Of a stretch of DNA of 64,000 nt, positions 24,306 to 33,361 are shown in pieces. Under the pieces are notes generated by a model, which saw nothing but the letters and a program-made list of their open reading frames with translations, had not been told where the DNA came from and ran no database searches. A program made the translations under genes and the position numbers. Source of the DNA: Bin18 sp965200355 (lineage in GTDB: Bacteria > Desulfobacterota > Binatia > Bin18); assembly GCA_965200355.1 (NCBI GenBank), contig OZ241351.1, positions 2,852,001 to 2,916,000 of the forward strand, given 5' to 3'. Position 1 is the first letter of the stretch. Every line of letters starts with the position of its first letter.

Positions 24306-26543
24306 TCACCGCACAAACGGTGCTGGATCAAGAAAGCGCTCCAGCACATTGTGGGTAATACGCGACACATTATTGTCGTACTGATTGTGGGACAAACTGC
24401 CGGCCCAGGCAATCGAACTCGACGACCAGACCGCCCCGCCGTGGGGGGTTTCATAGAATACCATGTCGGCCCGGACCAGTTCGTTCTCGGTCCCGCCCAA
24501 GCCTGGCACGGTGGCCAGTAATTCCTCGCACACAACCAGATACACATCCGTGTGTCCGCCCTTGGAAGTTGCCAGCACGAGCGCGTGCGGAGGCGTGCCC
24601 AGCCTCTCGTCCGCCCGGTCGATTTCCAGGCCGGCGGCTCCGCCACCGATCAGACCGAAATCGCCAATCACCTCGTCTTTGCCTATCCCTTCAAAAATAA
24701 ACGCTGCGCGCGCCTGAAAACTGTCCGGTAAGCGATGATAGGGGGCCGAAATATCAAAGCCCTGGGCACTAAACCCCGTACCCAGCATGACCTGGGGAGC
24801 CCGGCCCTGGTTGCGCCACAGGCCGCCGTATTCGCCCGTAAAGCTGTGGTAGTACTCGCCCGGCTCCGCGGCCCAGGTCCGAATGCCGCCCTCGTTACGC
24901 CGCACTTCCAGGAGACCGGGACAGTCGGGATGAAAGGCCACCCGCCAATACCAGCCGTTGGCCCCCATATACATCAGCCGTCCCCCCTGATTCTGGTAGG
25001 CTTTCATCGCGTCCCACATCTGGAGGGAATGGTATTCAGGGTGGGTGCCGGACAGAATGACCTGGTAGGGCTTCAGCAGGGCGAGCCCTTCATAGTGCAG
25101 ATCTTCATCGGTAATCACGTCAAAGTCATAGCCTTTGGCCTCCAGCCAGTCCGTAATATGCGTGTCGGCATTAAACTGCCACAGGGAGGAGCCATCCCCG
25201 CCCAGCGCAGAGATATGCTTGGGTCGCATATTCAGAATGGGCCGCAGGCGGGACGAATAACACACGCCCGAGCCGTCCGAGTGGGAGTCATAGCACGAGC
25301 CGCCATACTCGCGGTGTTCGTTGAGAAACAGACTATTCTTGTCGAGCGGGACCAGGCGACCGCTGAGCAGCTCAATCAGGGCCGCGTTGGTGGCCATATG
25401 CTCGTTGGCATAGGCCATATAGCTGGCGGTGGGGAGCAGAAAGGCCAGCTTGTTTTCTTTGCCTTTGGCCGGCTTGACGGCAAAGGGAATATAGTCCTCT
25501 TCGTCTTCCGAACGCAGCCGGGCGGCGTACAGGCCGCTCTTGAGGTCGGCGGCAATAGTCAGCGAAAAATCGACCTCCCAGCCGGCGTCATACACATCGT
25601 CATCGTGGAAATGAATCGCCCCATAGTGAGCCGGGGCCTGTTGCCAGTCCATGCTCTCGCCGCTCCAGTTGTGGCCCTTCATGCCTCGCGCCGGCATATT
25701 GACGGTCTCCCCGTGCAGCCGATTGGGAGACACATCAGTCACCGTTGTCGAACTGATATCCTGGGAAAAATCCCAGGCACCGACCAGGCTGTCCTGGAGA
25801 GAGGCCGGGACGCCGCTCTTGATCCTTTCCATATCGGTCCGCTCCAGGACGCGGTTGGCCAGGCGCGGGCTCTCGATTTTTCCGTTGAATTTCTGGTCAA
25901 GCCGGCCCTGACCCGAGCCCGTCCGCAGGGCGCCGAACATCAGGGCGGCCTGATTGGTACCCATTCGGGCGATCTGTACTTCTTGCTGGACGCCGGCCGT
26001 GTCCGAGACCGTGGGATAATCGACCTGGGGTTCTTGATACAGCCCGACTCGCCGGGTTTCCGCGTCATAGCTGGCCGCCACAAAATACCACTGCCGGGCG
26101 AGGAGTTGGCTGGGGGTGCTCACGACCTCGACCGTCCCGTGGCCGTCGCCCAATTGCAGGGCCAGCCGCCCGGCCTGAATCACCAGCGCAAAGCCCGACT
26201 GCTCCTCAGCCTGCCACTTTGACATAATGGCCTGGGTGCCTCTGTCCGGCGTAGTCGGCCACAACATAGCCTGGACCGTAAAGCTGGTCAGGTCTTGCAG
26301 CAGCGGACTGTTTGGAATTTTCACATACGAGCCGGATTCGATGGTCTGGGGGCGGCCGCTATACGAACCATTGGCCGGCGTTGGCACGACGTGTTCCCTG
26401 ACCCCCGGCCCCTCAGGATTCATATCGCCGCAGACCAGACGAACAATGTCGGCCCGATAGTGGGGGCGTTCGCAGTTGACCATGAACTGAAGCGTTTCAC
26501 CGGGACGGGCGCTGATTTTGTCGGCATAACCAGTAATTTTCAT
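24306..26543 (-). CDS. dmfA2: N,N-dimethylformamidase, large (beta) subunit
   Basis: 745 residues, close to the usual size of the family. The N-terminal jelly-roll opens ITGYADKISARPGETLQFMV and is followed by a LamG/concanavalin-like region (SFTVQAMLWPTTPDRGTQ, WYFVAASYDAETRRVGLY). The catalytic C-terminal part has LAFLLPTASYMAYANEH, the DSHSDGSGVCYSSRLRPI block, YDFDVITDEDLH, HPEYHSLQMWDAM and GGRLMYMGANGWYWR. Characterised enzymes hydrolyse dimethylformamide to dimethylamine and formate at a mononuclear iron held by Tyr and Glu residues. ATG 26543 is 34 bases after the small subunit stop. Substrate may be a related formamide. Confidence 0.88.
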   Translation of the reverse strand: MKITGYADKISARPGETLQFMVNCERPHYRADIVRLVCGDMNPEGPGVREHVVPTPANGSYSGRPQTIESGSYVKIPNSPLLQDLTSFTVQAMLWPTTPDRGTQAIMSKWQAEEQSGFALVIQAGRLALQLGDGHGTVEVVSTPSQLLARQWYFVAASYDAETRRVGLYQEPQVDYPTVSDTAGVQQEVQIARMGTNQAALMFGALRTGSGQGRLDQKFNGKIESPRLANRVLERTDMERIKSGVPASLQDSLVGAWDFSQDISSTTVTDVSPNRLHGETVNMPARGMKGHNWSGESMDWQQAPAHYGAIHFHDDDVYDAGWEVDFSLTIAADLKSGLYAARLRSEDEEDYIPFAVKPAKGKENKLAFLLPTASYMAYANEHMATNAALIELLSGRLVPLDKNSLFLNEHREYGGSCYDSHSDGSGVCYSSRLRPILNMRPKHISALGGDGSSLWQFNADTHITDWLEAKGYDFDVITDEDLHYEGLALLKPYQVILSGTHPEYHSLQMWDAMKAYQNQGGRLMYMGANGWYWRVAFHPDCPGLLEVRRNEGGIRTWAAEPGEYYHSFTGEYGGLWRNQGRAPQVMLGTGFSAQGFDISAPYHRLPDSFQARAAFIFEGIGKDEVIGDFGLIGGGAAGLEIDRADERLGTPPHALVLATSKGGHTDVYLVVCEELLATVPGLGGTENELVRADMVFYETPHGGAVWSSSSIAWAGSLSHNQYDNNVSRITHNVLERFLDPAPFVR

Positions 26544-26577
26544 ACGTCTTCTCTTTGCTTGGGCGTTTTTTGTCCGC

Positions 26578-26883
26578 TTATCCCTGCATGTCGGTATGCC
26601 GCTTCCAGCGCCGCCGAAATACTTCCCGCTCCGCCTCTGCCACGGAGGTGAAGACGTGGTCTGTGAGCATCCTGACCGGCCTGCCCCGTTCACCAGTGAG
26701 CTGACCAAGCGTCCACTCCTGATGTGGTTTGGTGCAGATGAGCACATATTTATCCCGAACCGGTTGGCCGCGAATGACGTTCAACACGCGCTGTAAAGCG
26801 GGACTGTGGTGACCAATCGGCTTGGCGTTGAATTCTTCGACCACGTCCTGATCGTCCGCACTGATCGTATAGACCGTATGCAT
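26578..26883 (-). CDS. dmfA1: N,N-dimethylformamidase, small (alpha) subunit
   Basis: 101 residues. HHSPALQRVLNVIRG, DKYVLICTKPHQEWTLGQL, GERGRPVRMLTDHVFTS and AEREVFRRRWKRHTD match the pattern of the small helical subunit that binds the large subunit in DMFase. Together they would form the alpha2beta2 (or alpha4beta4) enzyme. Start ATG 26883 has a strong AAAGGAGGGG site. It is slightly shorter than the best-known homologue. The pair is divergent from the molybdoenzyme operon with a 17-bp palindrome between them. Confidence 0.8.
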   Translation of the reverse strand: MHTVYTISADDQDVVEEFNAKPIGHHSPALQRVLNVIRGQPVRDKYVLICTKPHQEWTLGQLTGERGRPVRMLTDHVFTSVAEAEREVFRRRWKRHTDMQG

Positions 26884-26966
26884 AGGCCCCCTCCTTTGGC
26901 TGGCAGGTCAATCCAGACGAGAGCCTAACATACTGCTCTGCCTCTGTCACAAGTCGAGAATTCAGC

Positions 26967-26983
26967 GTCTCCCACTGGGAGAC
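26967..26983. promoter_or_regulatory. Perfect 17-bp palindrome between dmfA1 and the molybdoenzyme gene
   Basis: GTCTCCCA-C-TGGGAGAC: 8-bp perfect arms around one central base, 84 bases upstream of dmfA1 and 77 before the molybdoenzyme ATG. It has the form of a dimeric operator for a divergent regulator; no regulator gene is adjacent. Confidence 0.55.
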
Positions 26984-27059
26984 CTAGACCCCGCCACTCA
27001 CATTTGAAAAGATACGCTACCCCAAGGACGGCTGACAGGAATACAAGGAGACCTACGCT

Positions 27060-29423
27060 ATGTCTGCAATACCGGTTGACCCATCCATTTCCAAGCTGCC
27101 GATTGAAACCAATGCCAAGGACCAGACGACCGTCTGTGTCCTGTGCAGTCACAACTGCGGCCTGACCGTTGATATCAACGAGGGGCATATCGAGAACATT
27201 CGGGCCGATGCCTCCAGCCCGGTCTCGCACGGCTATATCTGTAATAAGGGCTTCAGCGTGGACCACTATGTCAACCATGCCCAGCGGCTCAGCACCCCGC
27301 TCAAACGCAAGCCGGACGGCGGCTTTGAACAGGTGAGCTGGGACCAGGCGATTCCCGAAATAGCCGAGCGGCTCACCGCTATTATGACGCAGCATTCCCC
27401 GCGCGCCTGTGGCCTGGTGGGGATTGGCGGCCAGGCCAACCACCTGGACGCCCCGTATGGTGTCACCTTTCTGTCTTTGATGAAATCGCGTCGCTTTTTT
27501 AACTCCTTGGCCCAAGAGAAGAGCCAGCACTGGCTGGTCGAACAATGGATGCTGGACAGCTCATCCGGCACCATGCTGCACCCTGACCACGACCAGGCCG
27601 ACTTTCTGCTGGTCATGGGCACCAACCCGCACATCAGTAATCGGGGCCATAATCCGACCGATGCGCTGAAGAGTCTGGCCCGCGATAAAAACCGCACGAT
27701 GGTGGTGGTTGACCCGCGCATTACCGAAACCAGCCGCCAGGCCGACCGCCACCTCAGAGTCCGGCCCGGCACAGATGTCTATCTGCTGCTGGCCCTGGTC
27801 AAGGTCATTCTTGAGCAAGACTTGGCTGATGCCGAGTTTATCGCCACCAAAACGGTCGGCTACGAAGCACTCAAAACCCAACTGGCGGATATCGACATCG
27901 CCGATATGGCCCAGCGCTGCGGTCTTGAAGTGGCCGACGTCGTGGCCACCGCCACGGAATACGCCACCGCCAAGACGGCCGCGCTCTTATGGGACCTCGG
28001 GGTCGAGATGACGCTGTTCTCAACGCTGAACTCGTATCTGATTCATCTGCTGGTTGCCCTGACTGGTAATATGGGCCGCCGGGGCGGCAATGTCTTCACC
28101 TCGAATCTGAACCCGCCAACGCCGGACCCGCGGCGGCACGCTGAGCCCGAACGCGCCCTGGCTTCCGGTATTAGTGCGATATCGGCCCTGACCCGGCTGG
28201 GTATCTTTTCGCCGGTGCTGGTGCCCGAAGAAATCCTGCACGATCATCCCGAACGGCTGCGAGCCTTGATTGTGGAAGGCTCCAACCCGCTCTTGTCCTT
28301 TCCCGATACGCAGCGCTGGCTGGAGGCGCGCGAACAACTCGACCTGCTCGTCGTCATTGAGCCGACCATGACCGAGACGGCCCTGGTGGCCGACTATATT
28401 CTGCCGACGCCGACCGGTTACGAAAAATGGGAAATGGCCAGCTTTCCGCGCGGTTATCCGCGCGTTCAGACGCAGTTGCGCCCACCCATCCTGCCAGCGC
28501 CGGGGACGGCCCTGCCCGAAGGAGAAATCTATAATCGTCTGGCCGAGGCTATGGGCCTGGTGCCCGAGCCACCCCAGGAACTCTACGCGCTGGCGGAAAA
28601 CGCGCATGAACCCGTGGGGGCCGCGGCTTATCTGAAGACGCTCCAGACCGCGGCAAAGGCGGCGCAGTTTTCGGCTCCCCTGTATTGGGCCTATCGGACC
28701 CTGGGGCCCCAGCTCGATTCGCCGGTGTTATCCAGCGTCTGGTTTCAGGCGATGATGAACGGGCTTGTCCGCCGGGACGCAGTGGCGCGCGTCCTTGGAC
28801 CGGCCTGGCAGGACAAGGACGCTTTTGCCGTTGGCCTCGAACTGTTCCGGCGGCTTCTGGCTCATCCCGAAGGCATTGAGGTGGCCGAGCTTGATGTGGA
28901 CGCCAACCTGGACGAACGGATTGGCTTCGCAGACGGAAAAGTCCGGCTGCTGCCCGAAGCCATTGTCACTGAGCTCGGCCGCGCCGTGGCAACCAAACCG
29001 GCTGAAGACCCGGCCTATCCCTTTGTGTTGGCCTCTGGCCTGCGCACCCGTTGGACCGCCAATACTATTCAGCGCGACCCGAGCTGGCGCAAGGGGCGCG
29101 GTCCGCACTGCGCCCTGAACCTCTCTCCCGGAGATGCCCACCGCATGGGGGTGATGGACGGCGATACGATTCGGCTCCGGACCCGACGGGGGCAGGTCGA
29201 GCTGCCGGCCGTTGTGGACAAAAAGCTGATGGATGGCCATGTCTGGATGCCGAACGGTTTTGGCATGATGTACCCGACTGAGGGGAATGGCGCGAACGCG
29301 GCCCGGAACGGCGTCAATATGAATGTCTACACGGATACGGCCGCCCGCGACCCCTTTACCGGCTGTCCCCATCACCGCTTTGTGCCGTGTCAGATTGAGC
29401 GCGTCTCCGAGGGGGCGGCATGA
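27060..29423 (+). CDS. Molybdopterin-dependent (bis-MGD) oxidoreductase with one [4Fe-4S] cluster
   Basis: 787 residues of the DMSO-reductase superfamily. Cys26, Cys29, Cys33 and Cys61 (CVLCSHNC and ICNKG) hold the cluster. MGD-binding text includes DFLLVMGTNPHISNRGHNP, VVVDPRITETSRQADRHL, LLVALTGNMGRRGGNVF and LIVEGSNPLLSF. The C-terminal domain has FVLASGLRTRWTANTI and GDTIRLRTRRGQVELPAVV. Formate dehydrogenase, an acetylene-hydratase-like enzyme or other family member are possible. At the usual Mo-ligand region the text is QHWLVEQWMLDSSSGT, without an obvious Cys, so it is probably not a canonical formate dehydrogenase. AAGGAG precedes ATG. The next gene overlaps by four bases. Confidence 0.88.
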   Translation: MSAIPVDPSISKLPIETNAKDQTTVCVLCSHNCGLTVDINEGHIENIRADASSPVSHGYICNKGFSVDHYVNHAQRLSTPLKRKPDGGFEQVSWDQAIPEIAERLTAIMTQHSPRACGLVGIGGQANHLDAPYGVTFLSLMKSRRFFNSLAQEKSQHWLVEQWMLDSSSGTMLHPDHDQADFLLVMGTNPHISNRGHNPTDALKSLARDKNRTMVVVDPRITETSRQADRHLRVRPGTDVYLLLALVKVILEQDLADAEFIATKTVGYEALKTQLADIDIADMAQRCGLEVADVVATATEYATAKTAALLWDLGVEMTLFSTLNSYLIHLLVALTGNMGRRGGNVFTSNLNPPTPDPRRHAEPERALASGISAISALTRLGIFSPVLVPEEILHDHPERLRALIVEGSNPLLSFPDTQRWLEAREQLDLLVVIEPTMTETALVADYILPTPTGYEKWEMASFPRGYPRVQTQLRPPILPAPGTALPEGEIYNRLAEAMGLVPEPPQELYALAENAHEPVGAAAYLKTLQTAAKAAQFSAPLYWAYRTLGPQLDSPVLSSVWFQAMMNGLVRRDAVARVLGPAWQDKDAFAVGLELFRRLLAHPEGIEVAELDVDANLDERIGFADGKVRLLPEAIVTELGRAVATKPAEDPAYPFVLASGLRTRWTANTIQRDPSWRKGRGPHCALNLSPGDAHRMGVMDGDTIRLRTRRGQVELPAVVDKKLMDGHVWMPNGFGMMYPTEGNGANAARNGVNMNVYTDTAARDPFTGCPHHRFVPCQIERVSEGAA

Positions 29424-29920
29424 GCCGCGGCCAGCACAACACGCACGCAGACGGCCTGCCCAGCATAGCCGGTGTCCTCGCCCCGGTGGTCGCCGGCCTT
29501 CCGCGCCAGCAGCAGCAATTGCTCATTGCCTGGGCCGAACGCCAAGCGGCGAAGATGTATCATAGCTGGGCCGAGCAAGTCCGTGACCCGGAGCGGGCCG
29601 GTTTCCTCGGCTGCGCGGCCCGGGAGGAAGATATCGCGGCCCGGATTGAAGCCCTGGACCCTGACGCGGCCACGGTCCAGCACCACCTCTTGGCTGAGCG
29701 GCCCGACCTGGAGGAGCAAGTCCTGGCGGTCTACGCCGGCCGGCCGCTCGAAGAGCAGTGGGAAATCCAGCGTCGGGGCGAGCGGGCCGGGAAAAAAACC
29801 TGGGAGCATTTTGCGGCGACGGGAGACGATATCCAGGCCCAGGCCGTGCTGTTGGCCTGTGCCGCATTGGAAGCTGAAAACGCGGATTTTCTGCGTGCCG
29901 TCTTGGAGGGGCGGTCATGA
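29420..29920 (+). CDS. Small helical protein coupled to the molybdoenzyme, unknown
   Basis: 166 residues, all-helical by pattern, Ala/Glu/Arg-rich, no signal peptide. ATG 29420 overlaps the molybdoenzyme stop as ATGA, and its own end overlaps the next gene by four bases, so the three genes are translationally coupled. By position it could be a dedicated maturation chaperone of the TorD/NarJ kind or a ferritin-like accessory; no signature supports either. Confidence 0.6.
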   Translation: MSRGQHNTHADGLPSIAGVLAPVVAGLPRQQQQLLIAWAERQAAKMYHSWAEQVRDPERAGFLGCAAREEDIAARIEALDPDAATVQHHLLAERPDLEEQVLAVYAGRPLEEQWEIQRRGERAGKKTWEHFAATGDDIQAQAVLLACAALEAENADFLRAVLEGRS

Positions 29921-30657
29921 CTCGGAAGACGCCGCGGTTACTCGTCTTTCAACACCTCAATGTCGAACATCCCGGTGTATTCCGAGATTTCATGCAGGAA
30001 GACGGGATCGAATGGCAGGCGGTCGAACTCGACCAGGGCGAGCCCATCCCCGACTTGAGCGACTACGATGGACTGTGGGTGATGGGCGGACCGATGGATG
30101 TCTGGGAAGAAGAGCAGTACCCCTGGCTGAAGGCGGAGAAGGCGGCCATCCGCGAGGCCGTGGTAGACCGACAGATGCCTTTTCTGGGAATCTGCCTCGG
30201 CCACCAACTGCTGGCTGACGCGCTCGGCGGTCGGGTGGGGCCGGCCGCTGTCTCGGAGGTTGGAATCTCTGAAGTTGAAAAAACCGCGGCCGGGAAAAAG
30301 AGTCCGTTTCTGTTGGGGCTGCCGGCTACGATGCGCTGCTTTCAGTGGCACGCGGCCGAAGTGCAGCAGCCTCCCCGCGGGGCCTGTGTGGTGGCGACCA
30401 ATGCCGCGTGTGCCATTCAGGCTTTGTCGTTTGGTGCCAAAGCGCTCAGCACGCAGTACCATACGGAAATATCTGGCGTGACGGTTTCCGAATGGGCCAG
30501 CATTCCCGCCTATCGCGCTGCTCTGGAAAAAACGCTTGGTCCACAGGGGCTGGCGCGGCTGGAAGCCGAAACCACGCGCCATCTCCCACTCCTGACCCAA
30601 TCCGCTCGACACCTGTTTGACGCCTGGAAAACCATTGCGTTTGGAACCCCGGAGTGA
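29917..30657 (+). CDS. Class I glutamine amidotransferase-like protein
   Basis: 246 residues. FLGICLGHQLLADALGG carries the nucleophilic Cys93, and STQYHTEISG holds the conserved catalytic His. Upstream YDGLWVMGGPMDVW is typical of GMP-synthase-like amidotransferases (PuuD/GuaA-like class). They hydrolyse Gln or gamma-glutamyl amides. Stand-alone members next to molybdoenzyme genes are sometimes involved in cofactor or amide chemistry; a gamma-glutamyl-amide substrate would suit the amine cluster, as inference. ATG overlaps the preceding stop by four bases. Confidence 0.85.
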   Translation: MTRKTPRLLVFQHLNVEHPGVFRDFMQEDGIEWQAVELDQGEPIPDLSDYDGLWVMGGPMDVWEEEQYPWLKAEKAAIREAVVDRQMPFLGICLGHQLLADALGGRVGPAAVSEVGISEVEKTAAGKKSPFLLGLPATMRCFQWHAAEVQQPPRGACVVATNAACAIQALSFGAKALSTQYHTEISGVTVSEWASIPAYRAALEKTLGPQGLARLEAETTRHLPLLTQSARHLFDAWKTIAFGTPE

Positions 30658-30675
30658 GGGAGATATCTCCGGCCT

Positions 30676-31836
30676 TCAGGCGTTCAAAAACGCGAAGATG
30701 CGGTCCCTGAGAGCGCGGTCATTGAAAACCTGAGAATGGGCGGCTCGACTGTCACATGTCGTCACTGCCGCCATCGCGTGTGTATAGGCCGCGGGCAATT
30801 GGGCCGATTGGAGACTGACCGTTTCATCTCCATCCTCAAAGAGTGCTCGGTAGGGCTGGTGTGGCAAGTGTTTGGCAAACTCGTCTCTATGGAAGAGTAA
30901 GGCCGGACCGGGCTCGGCCTTAAGCAGTACGGCCCGGGCAAGCGTCGGGTGTGACCTGGCAAAGATAGACAGCATTTGGGTGACGAGTTTCGGTGAGCGT
31001 TCGAGCGGTGCGTGCAACCGTTCGGACAGTTGCCGGCCGGTGTGTAGGGCCGTTGTCACTACGGCCAATCTCTTTTGCCTGGTGGGTGCCGACATGGACA
31101 GGACCGGACTCAAGAAACCCCAGCCATAACGCTGCCACAAATCACTCTCATGCAGCGTATAGGGGAGGGGGTTGAGGTCGCCATCGAGCAGAACCGGCGC
31201 ATACGTGGGCAGCATCTCGTAGACCGATGGAAAAGTCGCAAATGCCTGGGCCTTCATCAGCGTGGTGTTGAGGCCAAAGCGAGCGCCGTATTGGATATGA
31301 TGCAAGGCGGTCATGGAGCCTTGGAAGGGCACTGTGGCCAGCACAACTTTGTCTATATGACTTGCCCCTTCCCAAGTTTCGACGGCCTTTGCGGGAGCTT
31401 GGCTCCCATAGCGCAAGTAATAGCTGGTAATCAGTCCGCCCAGACTATGGGCGATAATGGCAATGGCGGTCGCGCCTTGGTGGTGCAGTGCAGAGACGAG
31501 ACGGGCCAGTTGCTGCACCGCCGTAAAATAGTCCTCGCGCCAATCGTAGGCGAAGAGGTGGATACGGAGAGGCGACCCGCCTGTTCCGAGTCGAGCCCGG
31601 AGGGCGCCGAGAAATGCGGCGTACACATCTTTGGCATAGAGGCCAGGTATGACGGGAATATGGTCCAGCACCGTGCCGGGAACCAGCGCTCTTGCCCCAG
31701 GCACCCCTAAGCCGGTGCGGGCCGCTGTTTGTGAACCAAACAACGCCTGCCAGGCTGAGAGCCAGACGATTTTTTTATCACCAGGCCGGACGAGTCGCGT
31801 GCCGTAAAAACCTGGGACAAAGATGATGTGTCGCAT
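30676..31836 (-). CDS. Alpha/beta hydrolase, LCAT/lipase-like
   Basis: 386 residues from ATG 31836. MRHIIFVPGFYGTRLVRPG supplies the oxyanion strand; IAIIAHSLGGLITSYYL holds the nucleophilic Ser in the AHSLGG elbow; LFEDGDETVSL would carry the Asp and SRAAHSQVFND the His. The layout follows lecithin:cholesterol acyltransferase-like lipases. No signal peptide is visible from this start. A longer frame from 31938 (LVLGLCFITPYY) lies across a repeat and is doubtful. Convergent with the amidotransferase; a 12-bp palindrome GGAGATATCTCC lies between them at 30659-30670. Confidence 0.78.
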   Translation of the reverse strand: MRHIIFVPGFYGTRLVRPGDKKIVWLSAWQALFGSQTAARTGLGVPGARALVPGTVLDHIPVIPGLYAKDVYAAFLGALRARLGTGGSPLRIHLFAYDWREDYFTAVQQLARLVSALHHQGATAIAIIAHSLGGLITSYYLRYGSQAPAKAVETWEGASHIDKVVLATVPFQGSMTALHHIQYGARFGLNTTLMKAQAFATFPSVYEMLPTYAPVLLDGDLNPLPYTLHESDLWQRYGWGFLSPVLSMSAPTRQKRLAVVTTALHTGRQLSERLHAPLERSPKLVTQMLSIFARSHPTLARAVLLKAEPGPALLFHRDEFAKHLPHQPYRALFEDGDETVSLQSAQLPAAYTHAMAAVTTCDSRAAHSQVFNDRALRDRIFAFLNA

Positions 31837-31923
31837 AGGCAGATTGCCCGCCGTGGGCGCGGTCTTCGGCCCGTGATAATATGGAGTGATGAAGCAAAGG
31901 CCAAGCACCAGAGTGCAGCGGCC

Positions 31924-32036
31924 GTGCCGTATCAACAATGTCTATGCCTCCCATTGACGCCGAAACCCTGTGTGTCCCCCTTATCAGGGAGAAATAAAGT
32001 GCCGTATCAACAATGTCTCTATCTCCCATTGACGCC
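31924..32036. repeat. 38-bp direct duplication containing the start of the GltS-type gene
   Basis: Copy A (31924-31961) and copy B (31999-32036) share GTGCCGTATCAACAATGTCT and CTCCCATTGACGCC, with only a few mismatches between. Copies are 75 bases apart, an in-frame multiple of three. Copy A has its own ATG (31938) and reads 19 codons (SMPPIDAETLCVPLIREK) to TAA at 31995-31997. Between them lies CCCCCTTATCAGGG, a module of the window's palindromic repeat family. Confidence 0.8.
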
Positions 32037-33353
32037 TGGAGCGTGTTTACGGACTTGGGCTGTGTCTCAGTCCTGCTCTTAATTGGATTTGCCCTGCGGA
32101 CTGCGTTCGTGTGGGCGCAGCGGCTGTTTCTTCCCGTCAGCATCATTGCCGGCTGTGGCGGTCTGGTGGGCGGGCCAAACGGCCTTGATCTTCTGCCGTT
32201 CTCGACTCTATTGCCCCAATACCCCAGCGTCTTGATCACACTGGTGTTTGCTGCTCTGCCGTTTACTGCACGGTCTTTCAGGCCGGACAGCGGCTCACGC
32301 CGGGCGGTTGAGATGGGGGCCTATTCGGCCGCTATCATCCTGCTGCAATGGGGGCTGGGAGTGCTGTTCAGCCTGACCGTGTTGTCCTTCGTCTGGCCGG
32401 ATTTACCGTCCGGCTTCGGAACCATACTCGCCAGCGGGTTTGTGGGCGGACACGGCACGGCCGCGGCCCTGGGTACGGCCTTTAACAGTCTGGGTGAGCA
32501 AAGCTGGCCAGAGGCCGGTGCCTTAGCCATGACCTCGGCAACCGTCGGCATTCTGAGCGCGGTGGTCGGCGGTATGCTGTGGGTACAGTGGGCGGCCCGA
32601 AACGGCACGACCCGGTTCCTGGCCCGATTTGACGACCTGCCCGACGAACTGCGCACCGGTCGTGTCCCCGACACCCGGCGCAGCCCGCTCGGCTTTGAGA
32701 CCCTCTCGCCCCTGGCCCTTGACCCCTTGATCTTCCATGTGGCGCTCGTCGTGACAGCGGCTTTTGGCGGCTATCTGCTCACTGGTTTGAGCGGCGCGTA
32801 TCTGGGGGCATATCGACCGCCGAGCTTCTGCCTGGCCTTTGGGTGCGGCTTTGGTCTCAAGCATCTGAGTGCCCGCCTGCGGTTCGCCGACACGATTGAC
32901 CGCACGGTCATGCTGCGGCTGAGTGGCGCGCTGACCGATGTGCTGGTCGTATGCGGCATTGCCGCGCTCAACCTCGAAGTCGTGGCCGGTCACGCCCTCC
33001 CGCTGCTGGCGCTGTTTGTCTTTGGTCTGGCGTTGTGCTGGGCAGTGTTCTCTGTGGGTGGCCCTCGCATATTCCACGACCTGTGGTTTGAAAAGGCCCT
33101 GTTCACCTGGGGCTGGGTCACTGGCGTGATGGCCCTCGCCCTGGCGCTGCTGCGCGTGGCTGACCCGCGCGACGAGTCAGAGATTCTGGACCCGTTCGCC
33201 CGCGCCTATCTGTTCGTGGCGCCGCTGGAGGTCGGGTTGGTATCGTTTGCGCCACTGCTGATTGCCCAGGGATTCGCCTGGAGCTTTGCCGGGGTAACCG
33301 TTCTCGCCGGTTGTGCCGCCCTGGTGTGGGGTGGGTGGCGGAATGCGAGGTGA
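32013..33353 (+). CDS. gltS: Sodium/glutamate symporter-like carrier (GltS family)
   Basis: 446 residues, about ten to twelve hydrophobic spans starting LGCVSVLLLIGFALRTAFVW. Gly-rich SGFVGGHGTAAALGTAF and CLAFGCGFGLKH segments resemble the re-entrant loops of GltS-type ESS transporters. It would move glutamate or a related acid in with Na+. Next to the N-methylglutamate operon (convergent, eight bases apart) a glutamate or N-methylglutamate substrate is attractive, but is inference. Start ATG 32013 is in copy B of a local duplication and lacks a good ribosome site. Confidence 0.78.
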   Translation: MSLSPIDAWSVFTDLGCVSVLLLIGFALRTAFVWAQRLFLPVSIIAGCGGLVGGPNGLDLLPFSTLLPQYPSVLITLVFAALPFTARSFRPDSGSRRAVEMGAYSAAIILLQWGLGVLFSLTVLSFVWPDLPSGFGTILASGFVGGHGTAAALGTAFNSLGEQSWPEAGALAMTSATVGILSAVVGGMLWVQWAARNGTTRFLARFDDLPDELRTGRVPDTRRSPLGFETLSPLALDPLIFHVALVVTAAFGGYLLTGLSGAYLGAYRPPSFCLAFGCGFGLKHLSARLRFADTIDRTVMLRLSGALTDVLVVCGIAALNLEVVAGHALPLLALFVFGLALCWAVFSVGGPRIFHDLWFEKALFTWGWVTGVMALALALLRVADPRDESEILDPFARAYLFVAPLEVGLVSFAPLLIAQGFAWSFAGVTVLAGCAALVWGGWRNAR

Positions 33354-33361
33354 GGCACGAG

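Noticed and set aside
24735..26222. 495-codon forward open frame
   Set aside because: Antisense shadow of dmfA2, whose motifs are clear on the minus strand.
30659..30670. GGAGATATCTCC palindrome as a terminator between convergent genes
   Set aside because: Too short, without loop or T-tract; recorded only in the neighbouring gene entry.
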